Of a stretch of 64,000 nucleotides of DNA, positions 46,335 to 59,149 are shown in pieces. The position numbers and the translations under genes are program-made. The DNA comes from Alternaria dauci. Lineage: Eukaryota > Ascomycota > Dothideomycetes > Pleosporales > Pleosporaceae. The stretch's first letter is position 1. Each line of letters begins with the position of its first letter. The notes under the pieces are model-generated. The model saw only the letters and a list, made by a program, of their open reading frames with translations, had not been told where the DNA came from and did not search any database. Where the stretch lies: the NCBI RefSeq assembly GCF_042100115.1, contig NC_091277.1, positions 62,001 through 126,000 of the forward strand, written 5' to 3'.

Positions 46335-47676
46335 ATGGTCAAAGACACAAAGTTCTACGACGTCCTCGGGGTAAGCCAGCCTCGCACCCCCACCCACGCA
46401 GCACACACACTCTAACACCCTCCAGGTAGCACCAGACTGCTCCGAGTCGCAACTCAAGACGGCATACAAAAAGGGCGCGCTCAAGTGGCATCCCGACAAG
46501 AACGCACACAACCCGGAAGCAGCCGACAAGTTCAAGGACCTCTCGCACGCATACGAAGTGCTCTCTGACCCACAGAAGCGCCAAATATACGACCAATATG
46601 GCGAAGAAGGGCTCGAGCAAGGCGGCATGGGCGGTGGCGGCGGCATGGCAGCCGAAGACCTCTTCGCGCAATTCTTTGGCGGCGGCGGCGGCGGTCCCTT
46701 TGGCGGCATGTTTGGCGGCGGCATGGGCGGCGGCCGCGAACAAGGGCCCAAGAAGGCGCGCACCATCTCGCACGTGCACAAGGTGTCGCTCGAGGACGTG
46801 TACCGCGGCAAGGTGTCTAAGCTCGCGTTACAGAAATCTGTCATCTGCCCCAAGTGCAATGGTATCGGTGGCAAGGACGGTGCGGTTAAGAAGTGCGCGG
46901 GCTGCGATGGCCGCGGCATGAAGCATATGATGCGCCAGATGGGCCCCATGATCCAGCGCTTCCAGACCGTGTGCCCGGACTGCCAGGGCGAGGGAGAGAT
47001 TATCCGTGATAAGGATCGCTGTAAGCAGTGTAACGGCAAGAAGACGATTATCGAGCGGAAAGTGCTACACGTACACGTCGACCGTGGCGTCAAGTCGGGC
47101 CACAAGATCGAGTTCCGTGGCGAGGGCGACCAGCTACCTGGCGTTGAACCGGGCGACGTTGTCTTTGAAATCGAACAGAAGCCGCACGCGCGCTTCCAGC
47201 GCAAAGACGACGACCTCTTCTACCAAGCCGAAATCGACCTGCTCACCGCGCTCGCCGGCGGCCAAATCCACATCGAGCACCTCGACGAGCGCTGGTTAAC
47301 CGTCGACATCATCCCCGGTGAATGCATTTCCCCCGGCCAAGTCAAAGTCATCCGTGGCCAGGGCATGCCGTCGTACCGCCACCACGACTTTGGAAACTTG
47401 TACATCCAGTTCGACGTCAAGTTCCCGGAGCGCCTAGGCAACAGCGAGGACGGCGGGCCTATGTCGCCCGAGCAGATTCGTGCGCTGGAAAGCGTCCTGC
47501 CGCCCCGAAAGGTGCCGGATGCGTTGCCCCCGCCTGATGCTATGACGGAGGACTTTACGCTCGAGGATGTGGATGCCGGTGGTGAGGGCCAGAGGGCGAG
47601 GGGAATGGGTGCCATGGATGAAGATGAGGATGATATGCATCCCGGTGCTGAGCGCGTGCAGTGCGCGTCTCAGTAA
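46335..47676 (+). CDS. YDJ1: Type I Hsp40/DnaJ co-chaperone, farnesylated
   Basis: Two exons, 46335-46370 and 46426-47676, encode about 428 residues. The order is J domain ([14 protein letters not shown]..., HPD in WHPDKNAHN), a Gly/Phe-rich linker ([17 protein letters not shown]), four CxxCxGxG-type zinc repeats ([32 protein letters not shown]), substrate-binding domains and an acidic Met/Asp tail. The protein ends CASQ, a CaaX box for farnesylation identical to that of yeast Ydj1, so it should attach to ER and other cytosolic membranes. It stimulates Hsp70 ATPase in folding and translocation. Confidence 0.97.
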
Positions 47677-48087
47677 GAAGTGAGGGAAGGAGTTGTGCAT
47701 GATGTTATGAATGCATGAGGTTATTACACATGGGGTCGGAGATGGGTGGGGGGCGTGGTGGAGTTGTTTTTCCTTTTCTTTTTCTCCCCCGGATTGCATT
47801 GCAAGGTTCTCTCTCTGTCGATCGAAGCTTTTTTGCGATACCAGACGAGAACTGTGGTTCTTTCTTTCCAGTCAGTGGTTTAAACTTTCTGTAAGGCATC
47901 ACTATCTTGTTCCTTTTGCGGTCTTTTTTCGCTGGTTGATTCGGCGTTCTTTCTAGACTGGGGAGAGAGCTCGCCTGAATACCGGCATGTTTAGTGAATG
48001 AGGGTTTGGTAGTTCTTTCTTGATGAGAAATGTCATCTTCTTCAAAAGGTTCTTGTCCTTTGCTACTCGGTACGCACAAATACCAGA
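47677..48087. other. 3' spacer, T-rich
   Basis: A 411-bp stretch after YDJ1 with a T-rich tract near 47764-47790, probably its 3' UTR and terminator region. No gene is seen. Confidence 0.4.
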
Positions 48088-48592
48088 CTAGTAACCAGAC
48101 CACCACTTCTCCTTCCACCCGTCGCATTCAAAATATTCGAACCATTCGGTCAGAGGCTTGTCAAACCTTTCCTCCCAGTGCTCAAACATGTCCTCCAAAG
48201 CCCACCACTGCTGCTCTGTTCTCTCCTGCACAAAGTAACAGAACTGTTCATAGCCAGTGTGGCCGAGATCAAACGTAGACAACTCGTAGGGCAACAGAGC
48301 ACATTCGGCATGGACTTGACGGGAAACGAGCAGGAGACCCAAGTTACTTTCTTGAAGCGATCTTGGGCAGATTCCGTCAAAGACGACGTGGATGTTGCCG
48401 CTGAAGACGTGGGTGTAGATGAGGTTCCGTAGTTCGGCGGGGAGACGGAGGAATGGAAATGGGGTGGCTTTGAGACGCGTGCTAGTCGATACTGTCAGTC
48501 AAGAAGAATATGAACAGGATATGGGAGGTTTACGTTTCATGTTGTTGAGGATCGTCGCTGGTCTTGGACTCTTTGCGCTCGCGTTTGGACAT
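48088..48592 (-). CDS. Small 2EXR-like family protein, copy E
   Basis: Exon 1 is 48592-48534 and encodes a charged leader (MSKRERKESKTSDDPQQHE). The intron is 48533-48482 and exon 2 is 48481-48088, giving about 150 residues. The core reads FPFLRLPAELRNLIYTHVF, LGLLLVSRQVHAECALLPYE and FVQERTEQQWWALED, with a Trp-rich end. It has the same phase-2 intron as the others. An earlier acceptor in this intron would give a stop codon, so the CTAG acceptor was chosen. Confidence 0.75.
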
Positions 48593-49006
48593 GTTGGTTT
48601 GGGGCTGCGGTGTTTTGGTGATGGGTGTAGAGAATGTTTGAGTGGAGGTGGAAGGTGAGAGAGAAGAGGGTTAAGAGAGTTAATAAAGGCGATATAAGTC
48701 ACGCTTGGACTGTTTCTGGTAGTTGCCTATTCGGGGTGAGTGCACCTTCCTCTCACCTTCCGTGTTAGAGTTAACAGCGCACGTGGAGACGACACTAAAG
48801 GACTCTTGCCTTGAGAACTCACAAAGTCACTTTTGGGATAATCACGAGAGGAGTACACATTTTGAGAAGAGAATGAAAGTTATGAAGCGTATTCGAGTCG
48901 TATCAGCTACCAGAGACGCAGAGTCGACTGTCTTCCAATGCACTAAATGCTGTACATTGCTTCTTCATAGACACACTCACTGCCAGACCACCTGTTCGCA
49001 TGAAAG
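48593..49006. other. Intergenic, promoter of copy E
   Basis: A 414-bp stretch between two small-family genes. GATATAAG near 48690 could be a TATA element for copy E. Nothing else is seen. Confidence 0.4.
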
Positions 49007-49570
49007 CTAGAAGGCAGGCTCCAGGAGACCGAACTGAGCCATCCAGTACGCTCCATCCCCGGACTGCTCCATCCGCCTCACACTCCCCTGGTTGTAACGG
49101 AGCCTCACGTCGGCAAGAGCCTCGATCTGCGCCCTTGACCTCTTCTCCAGGAACAGCTTCATGTCACGATACTTGTTCCATGTGGTCATAGAGTAATTGA
49201 CGTCGAAACTCGTGAGCATGTACGGAAGTAGGGCAGTTTCATCATGGAGCTGACGACACACGTAGAGTAGGCTCAGATTAGGACGGCCTGTTGGCTGTAT
49301 CTTGCGCAACGCCGGCCTCAAGCTTATCCGTGTTCCGTAGAAGACGTAGTGGTAGATGATGTTCCTGATTTCGGCGGGAAGGCGGAGGAAGGGAAAGAAT
49401 CTGAGGCGCTGGACGGCAGGCGGCTTGGAGCTAGGCGACTTCGTCAGTAGCGAGATGGGCAGCAGAGTAACAGAAACTTACAGTTTGTTCTTGTTCCCCT
49501 TCTTCTTCGATTTCTCCACAGCGGACGCACCACCCGTGGAGGGCGAAGCAGCGCGCTTCCGACCCGCCAT
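49007..49570 (-). CDS. Small 2EXR-like family protein, copy F
   Basis: Exon 1 is 49570-49482 and encodes a basic leader (MAGRKRAASPSTGGASAVEK). The intron is 49481-49431 and exon 2 is 49430-49007, giving about 170 residues. The core reads FPFLRLPAEIRNIIYHYVFY, LSLLYVCRQLHDETALLPYM and FLEKRSRAQIEALADVRL. TTTATATA near 49663 lies about 95 bp upstream, at a suitable distance for a TATA box. Function unknown. Confidence 0.78.
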
Positions 49571-50136
49571 ATTGACTTACTTGACCTCTTCGGGCAGCAG
49601 ACGTAGTGTAATGTTGGAGAGAAGACGAGAAAAGAAAAGTGAGAGCGAGAGAACTAGGCTCTTTATATACCCACCTGAACGCTTAGGATTAGTAAGGTAT
49701 TCGAGGTGACGGTGAGGGTGACTTTAGAAGAACATTTACTCTCACCTCACTTTCCACCCTCGGCCACCTGCCCTCTAGGGAACAGACTGCGCGGATCTGA
49801 CGACTGTACACACAGAAAATGTAAAAAGAAATGAAATACATAGACACCGATCGGAAAACGCACTCCCGCACACTTCTGACTTATTGCAGTACCGGTACGT
49901 GAAGACAAACATACTTGATTGTGTACTCGCAAACATGCGTACCCGCCATAATGAGGTATCATACAAATTGAGGAACCAGAGGGAGACAAGGAGACCTAGA
50001 AACAACAAACCATAAACACATGAACCAAACAACAGGAAACCCATCAACATATATACCATCACAACCCTCAATCAACCCCCCTCCCATCCCCTCCATCTAC
50101 ATTTTCCTCATCTCACTTCCTATCCCAGTTTCCCCT
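49571..50136. other. Intergenic, nothing recognised
   Basis: A 566-bp spacer with the copy F promoter and the 3' flank of the LMBD1-like gene. C-rich stretches near 50075-50160 belong to that 3' flank. Confidence 0.4.
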
Positions 50137-51972
50137 CTACAAAAGCCCCTCACCCCCCCTATCCGTCCCCCCATACCCCGCCGGCTTCCTCGCCCGTCCC
50201 GTAACATCCGACCACGCGGCGCCAAACCTCCTCCCCGTACTCGCCAACAAGCCCTCCTCTTCCTCTTCCTCAAGATCTCTATCAACCTGCTCCTGATCCA
50301 ACGACGGCGCCCTGAACAACGTGGTCAAAAAGACCACCAGATACACACCCAGGAACGCGAATTGCGCCCAAAACAACACGACACCAAAAAACGGAAAGTT
50401 GATCGTGACGCGGTTGATAAAGGTGGATAGGACAGACGGCGTACAGACTTGCTGCGCAGATGGATTGGTCGCTAGCTCGCTGCACGGCTTGATGAGGTCC
50501 TTGTGCTCGGTGCAATCCGCGATTTCGTCCACGGAATTGACCTTCATGTCGCAGTACGTCTGCGGGCCCCATGTCGCATACTGTGGGGCCACGACCATGG
50601 CGACACTGTAGTTGATGGCGAGGGTGATGAGCGTGAGCAGCACGGTAGCCATGAGCAGCGCCTGGGGACTCGTGTGGCCCTTGCGGATCTTGAAGATGGT
50701 GATCCACAGGAACCGGATACCAGCCGTTGCAATGCCGACGACAGAGGCAGAGAAGAAGAAGAGCACGAGGAGCAGGAAGAGCACGTAGTCGATGGGAAAC
50801 ACCTTGGAGGCTTTGACTAGGATAAAGTTCAGCGGCTGGAAAATGTTAATGTGGCCAAGAATATATCCGCAGTGGGCGCCGCAGATGGAATTCTTCGCTT
50901 TATCGATCCCAGTGATGAGCATCGACGCAAAGATGACCAGCGCAAACACCATGAGCACAAGCCCACCGACGAGTTTCAGCGGGCGGAAAAAGGCCTCCGT
51001 CTTGATCCACGCCTTGACAATCCAATGGCGGTCCTGGCCAGACGATTCAGCGGCCAGACGCTCGCGCCGGATCAGCGTGCGCTCTTCGCGCACAAGCGCC
51101 TCGAGTTCGCGGCGGTCGCGGCTGTCGAGGCCGTTCTCGCTGCCCTCGTTGCGGCCCTCGAGCTGGCGCTGGCGCTCGCGGTTGCTCTCGAGCTGGGACG
51201 CGGTGTTGGCGGCGAGCGTGGGTGCGGAGACGGAGGGCGCGGATTTGATCATGGCGACGGGGAGGAGGGCCATGCCGGCGCCGGTGTAGAGGACGAAGAG
51301 GATGGTGCCGACGGTGATGAGGAAGCCGAGGCCAAATGACAGTGCGCGTTCGCCATCTAGACGGGCCAGGGTCAGTATACGTAGAAAGTTGGAGAGAGGG
51401 GGCTGCGGCTCACGGTTCTCAGACAGCAGGTGCTTGAAGTAGTCGAGGTCGAGGCGCTTGTCGTCCTTGGCTTGCTTCGCAAAGGGCACGAAAAAGCCGA
51501 CGAGGAAGATGGCGACGACGAAGATGAGGAAGCCAAGCGTCCATTTCAGCGCACCGCCAATGCGCTGGCCGGCCGTCTGCTCGCCATGCTCGGCCGCGTC
51601 CTCGTCGTACTCGTCGTACCAGAAGTAGGTAAAGGGGATGACGAGCAGACAGAGGACCGCATCGAGCGAGTAGAGCGTGTAGTAGACGATGCGCAGCGTG
51701 TGCACGATGCTGTCGACCTTTTCGGGCGTCGCCCAGTCCTTCTTGCGGCCCAGACTGGACCGGGACGTCGATGAGACGAGGGCAACGTCGACGGGGATGA
51801 GCAGAACGGTCGCGAGCAGGGCGAGCGTGGTGAAGATGCACACAATGGTCACGGCCGCGGCGCGGTCGCGCGGCTTCTGGTAGACATAGACAAAGGTGGA
51901 GGCGATGAGGAAGAGGATGCCGACGGCGACGGCGTAGGCGACCCAGATGAGCGACGTCTGTATCAGCGCCAT
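50137..51972 (-). CDS. LMBD1-like lysosomal/vacuolar membrane transporter
   Basis: Exons 51972-51414 and 51356-50137 encode about 592 residues. The 57-nt intron is in frame and would add 19 spurious residues if retained; removing it restores the family string LLSENHGERALSF. Nine or so hydrophobic helices are visible, starting [21 protein letters not shown] long charged cytosolic loop ([16 protein letters not shown]) lies mid-protein, and Cys pairs occur in the last lumenal loop ([19 protein letters not shown]). The family is named for human LMBD1, which exports cobalamin from lysosomes; fungi generally lack B12 metabolism, so the fungal role is probably different. It starts 257 bp from the divergent CFT1. 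Confidence 0.9.
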   Translation of the reverse strand: MALIQTSLIWVAYAVAVGILFLIASTFVYVYQKPRDRAAAVTIVCIFTTLALLATVLLIPVDVALVSSTSRSSLGRKKDWATPEKVDSIVHTLRIVYYTLYSLDAVLCLLVIPFTYFWYDEYDEDAAEHGEQTAGQRIGGALKWTLGFLIFVVAIFLVGFFVPFAKQAKDDKRLDLDYFKHLLSENREPQPPLSNFLRILTLARLDGERALSFGLGFLITVGTILFVLYTGAGMALLPVAMIKSAPSVSAPTLAANTASQLESNRERQRQLEGRNEGSENGLDSRDRRELEALVREERTLIRRERLAAESSGQDRHWIVKAWIKTEAFFRPLKLVGGLVLMVFALVIFASMLITGIDKAKNSICGAHCGYILGHINIFQPLNFILVKASKVFPIDYVLFLLLVLFFFSASVVGIATAGIRFLWITIFKIRKGHTSPQALLMATVLLTLITLAINYSVAMVVAPQYATWGPQTYCDMKVNSVDEIADCTEHKDLIKPCSELATNPSAQQVCTPSVLSTFINRVTINFPFFGVVLFWAQFAFLGVYLVVFLTTLFRAPSLDQEQVDRDLEEEEEEGLLASTGRRFGAAWSDVTGRARKPAGYGGTDRGGEGLL

Positions 51973-52229
51973 GATGGGACGGCGGCACTGTCTGGGAGAG
52001 CGGTGGTGGAGAAGAGGGGAGTGCAGGTAGTGACTGCCATGTTTGGGCATGACGTCTAGCGGCGCGCAACCTTGCTTCGATCACTCTGCACATGGTTAGC
52101 GCTCCTCACACTGCAGCTCTACGCGCATGAGCTCTTTGACGCGACCAACACCACCACGTCGGATGAGATAACCCCCAATTGCACCCACCCGTGCCATGAG
52201 AAGCGTCGTCGACGCCCTTGACCCCCATC
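51973..52229. promoter_or_regulatory. Bidirectional promoter, LMBD1-like / CFT1
   Basis: A 257-bp spacer between divergent start codons of two core genes. No clear motif was identified. Confidence 0.5.
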
Positions 52230-55200
52230 ATGCAGTGCTACACTGAAATAGCCCCGCCCACGGCCGTCAGCCATGCCATCCACCTCCCCTTCCTGCACTC
52301 GAGGGCCAACAACGTCGTCGTCGCAAAGAACTCGCTCCTCCACGTCTTCGAGCTCAAGTCGACGACCACCGAGGTCACGCCGGGCGGGGGCAACGAGCCG
52401 GAGAATGCAGCCGCGAACCTCGACAGCGAGGCGGCCGACGTGCCACTGCAGCGCACAGAGAACACGGCCCGGCTGGTGCTCGTCGCCGAGTTCGCGCTGG
52501 CCGGCACGGTCATATCGCTCGCGCGCGTCAAGGCGCTCAGCACAAAGAGCAAGGGCGAGGCGCTGCTGGTGGCGTTTCGGGATGCAAAGCTCAGTTTGGT
52601 AGAGTGGGACCCGGAGAGCTACAACCTCCATACTATATCAATACACTACTATGAGAACCCAGACTTGCCCGGCATTGCTCCTTGGTCCGCTGATCTCAAA
52701 GACACGTACAACTTCCTGACGGCAGACGCCAGCAGCAGATGCGCCGCCCTCAAGTTTGGCACCCACAACCTCGCCATTCTGCCCTTTCGCCAGCGTGATC
52801 TCGTCGAGGATGACTATGATTCCGATGCCGAGGGTCCCAAGGAGACCAAGGCTGAGCAGACTGCCGAGCACAAGACACCATACTCTTCGTCCTTTGTCCT
52901 CCCCCTCACCAACCTCGACCCCACCCTCACACACCCCGTCCACCTCGCCTTCCTGCACGAGTACCGCGAGCCCACGTTTGGCATCGTCGCCGCCTCGCGC
53001 GCCACCGCCCCGTCGCTGCTCGCCCACCGCAAAGACATGCTCACCTACTCCGTCTTCACTCTCGACCTCGAGCAAAAGGCCTCGACGACCCTTCTCTCCG
53101 TGTCTGGCCTGCCCTACGACATCACAAAAGTAGTCCCTCTGCCGTCTCCGATTGGAGGTGCTTTGCTAGTGGGAGCCAACGAGATCATACACGTCGACCA
53201 GGGAGGAAAGACGAATGGCGTGGCTGTCAACGAGTTCGCCAAGGCCTGCACTTCGTTCCCTCTGAGCGACCAGTCCGATCTGGCGCTGCGGCTGGAAGCA
53301 TGCCAGGTCGAGCTGTTGTCGCAGGATACTGGCGATGTCATGATTGTGCTCAACACCGGCCGCATCCTCATCCTGACCTTTACACTCGACGGCCGCACCG
53401 TCTCCGGAATGACCATACAGACCGTGTCCGCGGACCACGGCGGCCACGTCCTCAAGACCTCTGCGTCCTGTACCGCGAATCTGGGCCGCGGCCGCTTGTT
53501 CATCGGGAGCGAAGACGGAGAATCCGTAATGCTAGGCTGGACTGGCACATTCACCCAGCTCCGCCGCAGGCAAGCAACGGCTGATGCCGACTCGGACGAA
53601 GACATGTCGGACGACGACGTCGACGACGACATGGAAGACGATCTCTACAATGATACGGCACCTACCGTTCAGAAGATCACGGCCGCCGTGTCGGAGCCCA
53701 CAGCACCGGGCACGTATTCTTTCCGTGTGCACGACGTCTTACCCAGCATAGCGCCCATCAAAGCTGCTGTCGTGCACCCCGGCAAAGACACCGAGTCTCT
53801 CAACAGGGGCGAGATTATGCTTTCGACTGGCAGAGGCAAAGCTGGTGCTATCACGGCGCTGAACCGCGAGCTCCACCCTGTGAGCGTGGCCACGATGGAG
53901 CTTCCATCTGCACATGGCGTCTGGGCTGTGCACGCGAGAAAAGCAGCGCCTGGTGATGTTACGGCGGCATTTGGCGAGGACGCGGAAGCGAATCTGGCGA
54001 GCGATGTGGATTATGATCAGTATCTTGTTGTAAGCAAGACCAGCGACGACGGTACGGAAAGCACAGTCGTCTACGAAGTCAACGGCAACGAGCTGTCGGA
54101 AACGGCCAAAGGCGACTTTGAAAGGGAGGAGGGGAGCACCATGGACGTCGGAGTTCTGGCCAAGGGCACAAAGGTTGTCCAGGTCATGCGCACGGAAATC
54201 CGTACGTACGATTCCGAACTCAATATGGATCAGATTCTGCCCATGGAGGACGAAGAAAGCGGCAACGAACTCGCCGTTATCAACGCCAGTTTCGCGGATC
54301 CGTACTTGCTCATCCTCCGCGAGGACTCTAGTGTCAAAATCTTCAAAGCCACGGGCGATGGCGAGCTCGAAGACGTCGAGGCGACAGGACTGTCCGGCGT
54401 CCAATGGCTGTCCGCCAGTCTATTCAAGTCCTCCAGCTTCACCGAGATCTTTGCCTTTCTACTCACGCCAGAAGGCGGCCTGCGCGTCTTCGCCATGTCT
54501 GACCTGTCAAAACCATGCTACGTCGCCGAAGCCTTGAGTTTCCTCCCCCCAGTCCTGGTCCTGGACTACGTGCCCAAGCGCAGCGCGATCAAAGCGACCA
54601 TCACCGAGATCCTAGCCGCTGACCTGGGCGACGCGACGAGCAAGTCTCCGCATCTCATCATCAGGACGTCGAATGATAATCTTGTCATCTACAAAGCTTT
54701 CCACGCCCCGTCGCGCTCGTCGACAGATCTCTGGACCACGAATCTCCGCTGGGTCAAGCAGAGTCAACAACACGTCCCACGGTACATGGAAGACACCAGC
54801 GCCGAGGAAAACGCCGGTTTCGAAAGCACGCTTTCAGCCATCACTGATATCGCGGGTTACAGCACCATCTTCCAGCGCGGCACAACGCCTGCGTTCATCT
54901 TCAAGGAAGCCTCCAGCGCGCCGCGCGTCATTGGTCTCAGCGGCCAGCCCGTCAAAAGCCTGACGTCCTTCCATACCGCGAATTGCGCGCGCGGCTTCGC
55001 ATACCTCGATGCCTCGGATACCCTGCGTATCGCGCAACTCCCGCCTGATACGCACTACGGACACCTTGGCTGGGCGGCCCGACGCATGCCCATGGACGCA
55101 GACGTCCATGCGCTCGCGTACCATCCGTCAGGTCTGTATATCGTCGGCACAGGCTACGACGAAGAGTACCAGCTCGATCCGAGCGAAACGTACCACTACG

Positions 55201-56628
55201 ATCTTCCCAAGGAAGACATGCATTTCAAACCCACCGTCGAGCGCGGAGTCCTCAAGCTGCTCGACGAGAAATCCTGGTGCGTTATCGACACGCATGTGCT
55301 CGATCCGCAGGAAGTGGTACTGTGTATCAAAACTATTAACCTCGAAGTCAGCGAGCAAACGCACCAACGCAAAGACCTAGTCGCAGTCGGTACCGCCATT
55401 GTCCACGGCGAAGATCTCGCGACGAAAGGTTGTATCCGTATTTTCGAAGTCATCACCGTGGTCCCTGAGCCTGGGCGCCCGGAGACGAATAAACGCCTCA
55501 AGCTAATTGTGAAGGATGAGGTCAAGGGCGCGGTGTCGGCGGTGAGTGGATTGGGTACGCAGGGGTTTTTGATCATGGCGCAGGGGCAGAAGTGTATGGT
55601 TAGGGGACTCAAAGAGGATGGCACGTTGTTGCCGGTTGCGTTTATGGATATGCAGTGCTATGTGTCGGATTTGAAGAATTTGGCGGGGACGGGTATGTTG
55701 GCGATGGCGGATGCGTGGAGGGGGGTGTGGTTTACGGGGTATACGGTATGTTTTTTTTGTTTGTTTGTCATGAAGGTGGAGGTGCGGTGCTGATGATTCA
55801 ACAGGAAGAACCGTACAGGATGTCGCTGTTTGCGAGGTCAAAGCATAATCTCGAGGCCATGGCTGTCGACTTCTTGCCGTTTGACGAGCAGTTGCATTTG
55901 GTGGTTGCGGATGCGGATATGAATCTGCAGTTGCTGCAGTTCGATCCTGATAGTAAGTCTCCTCTTCAGTTATGGATAGTGAGGAGAGAGAGGCACTGGG
56001 GCCTCTCTCTCCATCTCCAAAGCCCCGTCACTAACACCATCCAGACCCAAAATCAGAAGCCGGTTCCCGCCTGCTCCACAAATCCACATTCCACACCGGC
56101 CACTTCCCCACATCTTTGCACCTCGTGCAATCCCGTCTCTCCCTCCCATCAACAACCGATACCTTCACACAAGACGGCCCTTCCACTGACGACGACAACG
56201 ATACCCCCACCGCCGCCCCCACTCCCCGCAAACCATCTCAACCCCTCCACCAAATCCTCCTCACAACCCAAACCGGCACCCTCGCCCTCCTCACCCCCCT
56301 CCCCGAATCCTCATACCGCCGCCTCTCAGCCCTAACCTCCTTCCTCTCCTCTACCCTCGACTCCCCGTGCTCCCTGAACCCGCGCGCGTTCCGTGCAGCG
56401 GAGCGCGTGCATGGCGTGACGACGAGTGAGGGCGGGTGGGATGCGGGGACGGGGGGTGCGAGGGGCGTGTTGGATGGCGGGTTGGTGATGAGGTGGGGCG
56501 AGTTGGGGGAGAGGGGACGGAGAGAGGGGTTGGGAAAGTATGGTGAGGGGGGGGAGGGCGAGTGGTTGGTTTGGGGGGAACGGGAGGTGTTGGGGGGGTG
56601 GGGGGTTTTTGGGGGGAGGGGGAGGTAG
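52230..56628 (+). CDS. CFT1: Cleavage and polyadenylation factor subunit (CPSF160)
   Basis: Exons 52230-55745, 55805-55952 and 56045-56628 encode about 1415 residues. The protein starts [20 protein letters not shown] and shows the repeated beta-propeller strands of CPSF160/DDB1 relatives, for example [35 protein letters not shown] and [15 protein letters not shown]. The CPSF_A region contains [46 protein letters not shown] and [17 protein letters not shown]. This nuclear scaffold of CPF/CPSF takes part in pre-mRNA cleavage and poly(A) addition. The acidic insert around [16 protein letters not shown] is usual. The final exon is very G-rich. Confidence 0.95.
56580..56627 (+). other. G-quadruplex-prone tract at CFT1 stop
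   Basis: Runs of 3, 7, 5, 6 and 5 consecutive G separated by short loops lie within the last coding 40 bases of CFT1 on the mRNA-sense strand. This is a classic G4-prone pattern. Formation is inferred. Confidence 0.6.
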
Positions 56629-57291
56629 TGGAGGTAGATGAGAAAGATGGTGAGGAAAGGTGGAGTGGGATGGTTGGGAATGAGCGGGTTTGGAGGATGA
56701 GTAGAGTGTGTGAAATGGTTGAGAAGAGTGTTGGTTGCGTGATAGTCCACAACAATGGAGGTTGAGGACATATATATGAATACATATATGGTTATTGGCT
56801 ATGATGACGATTGGTGTTGCGGTAGTTGTGAGTGGCTCATCGTGTATGGGTCATAACTGCATCATCGATCATAAGGAAAGATTGAATACCACACAGAACT
56901 CGTCTCCGGCTATCCGGGAGGGGGAAGAGGAGCGTTCGGTTTTCCCTCCATGACGACGTGGGTCACGTGACGGTCCGCGGTCCGGAATGTCTTTAGTGTT
57001 AATATTAGTGATGTAACAGGCATACGAGCTCGTCGTTCATGCATGTTCTGTGGGCAGTGAAAGGCGGTAGATCACGCATAGAAAACTAATTCTCTTCTAG
57101 TAACGTAGTCTGGCGCTTTGACTTTTGCCTTGGTCAACCTAATATAAAAAGTCGCCCCTCGACTGTTGTTCTCCTAGCGACCCTCGAAAAGTCTCTCACA
57201 CTCTTATATTTCTCCACCACTCTTACTCTCTCTACTATTGACACATTCCTCTACCGCTCTGACCCTCTCTACTATCCACACACTTCTTAAC
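56629..57291. promoter_or_regulatory. Intergenic / promoter of copy G
   Basis: A 663-bp stretch. TATAAAA at 57143-57149 and a CT-rich tract at 57190-57285 precede the next start codon, as expected for a fungal promoter. No gene is seen. Confidence 0.5.
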
Positions 57292-57874
57292 ATGCAGTAC
57301 TCTCCCACTGAAGAGGCTGCGCTGTGGCGTGCTGAAGCGTCTCAATTCCTAGACCTCGTCGGTCAAGGTCTGTCGCGTGAAGAGTCGGGCTATATGTAAG
57401 ACTTTCAGCTTCTCGCCGATACACCCGTAGCTAATGATAATGAACAGCACTCAGCAGAACGCTATCAACTGTCCGCTGCTTCGTCTTCCTGCTGAGATCA
57501 AAAACATGGTCTTCGACTACATGTTCAAGAATGTGGCATATGAGATCGATTGGTGGGGTATCTTGGAACCCGGCTGCCACCATTATCCCAGCCACAACCC
57601 AACCCTGCTTTTCGTCTGCCGCCAACTATACCACGACACAGCGTTGTTGCCGTACAAGCTGGGAGTCTTTTATATAGAAGACGACTATCTTGATCGACGT
57701 CTGTGGGAATTTTTGCAGAAGCGAACGAAGCCGCAGATGGCAGCTATGTTCAAGTTGATAGTTGTCATCTTTTCCCATGTTGAGATGAGGACCTACAGAC
57801 ATGAAGGCGCAGGATCATACTGGGCAGCCAGACTGAGTGAGGATGACTTTGAGAGAAAGCTTATGGAGAGATAG
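57292..57874 (+). CDS. Small 2EXR-like family protein, copy G
   Basis: Exons 57292-57395 and 57448-57874 give about 176 residues. The leader (MQYSPTEEAALWRAEASQFL) is acidic/helical rather than basic, unlike the other copies. The core reads NCPLLRLPAEIKNMVFDYMF, LLFVCRQLYHDTALLPYKLG and FLQKRTKPQMAAMFKLIVVI. The start of exon 2 (ITQQNAINCPLL) is nearly the same as in copy I (ITALNAINSPLL), so these two are close relatives. Confidence 0.78.
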
Positions 57875-58301
57875 GCTGGTCGAAAACAAGATACCCGGCC
57901 TACATCTCTCGCGAGGTCTCATAAGTGCAGACGGAAGAACGAGTCATGTCCCAGCAAGGGCATACCCATTACGGGGAAATGGATATCATTCTCGTAACCT
58001 CTTATTCGTGCTGGAATTACTTTGTTAATGGTGAAAATGAAACTCTACGTTGTTCGCCACTTAAAATCATACACGCCACCACTTCCACATCCTTATTCTA
58101 TGCAAACCACTAAGACGGGCGGTCGAAACAAAAATCGGAGATGAAAGTGAGTCTGCAACCTGGCAGGGGTGATCAGCTCGACTTGACCTTCACCGTCGCT
58201 TTTTTCTCCAGCCTAAACCCCATCAGACAGCCTACCCTCAGGTGTTACAATAATCTCCTCTCACGAGACCGCCCCGCTTACAACACGACACACAACCCAC
58301 G
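57875..58301. other. Intergenic, nothing recognised
   Basis: A 427-bp spacer between copies G and H. Short ORFs only. Confidence 0.4.
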
Positions 58302-58919
58302 ATGCCTGTCAAGAGGCGCGCAGCCACGCCCCCCATCGACGCGATGTCTGCGAACAAGTTGAAGGCCAAGTTGAAGATCCAGAAGTTGAACACCAAGAAG
58401 CTGAAGGCGAAGGAGCGCGGCAAGCAGGCGGGGTGGAACGCTGCCAATCATGATCAGGAACCTCGCGACGACAAGTAAGCACCTTAGTCCCCAATTCTAG
58501 ATTGTGCGACTGACGTGCTGTGCAGCGGCAGGCTCAAACACTTCCCTCTTCTCCGCCTACCCGCCGAGATCAGGAACGCCATCTACGAGCATGTGTTCAG
58601 CGACACACAGTGCAATTTGTATAACCCTTCCGTAGAGGAAGACGTTGTCAGGGCTTTGCAATCATTCAACGCGTGCAACCTGGGTCTCCTAGCTACCTGT
58701 CGCCAACTTTACACCGAAACTCACCTGCTACCCTACAAATTAGCCTATTTCCATTTTAACTTCGAGATCCCGTACGACGAGGAATGGGTAGGGCCTGTGA
58801 ATACTTTCGCTAAACCGAGGACAGAGGAACAGAGGGCCGCTGTTGGCAACAACAAGGAGATTGTCATTTACAATCATAAGGAAGATGAGTCGACGGTGTT
58901 TTATGGACTATCGTCATAG
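58302..58919 (+). CDS. Small 2EXR-like family protein, copy H
   Basis: Exons 58302-58474 and 58526-58919 give about 188 residues. The leader is strongly basic with Lys-rich repeats (LKAKLKIQKLNTKKLKAKER), a likely nuclear or nucleic-acid-binding segment (inference). The core reads HFPLLRLPAEIRNAIYEHVF, LGLLATCRQLYTETHLLPYK and TFAKPRTEEQRAAVGNNKEI. The phase-2 intron is conserved. Confidence 0.78.
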
Positions 58920-59149
58920 CAATATGACTATTGATAGCTAGGTGTATAAGAGCCGTCTTGTATCTTCCGAGCCATCAGGCGGCTAGTCAGCAAAAGCGGC
59001 TTTAGTGGACATGTCGACTCAAGGTCAACTACCTCTTTCGTTAGATGTTAGCCTGTAGAACTACTTCACCAATACTATATGAGAAGTCTTCCCTTAATCT
59101 GTTGTTCCTACTCTCCTTATTCAAATAAACTGACTTATCACCACTCAAC

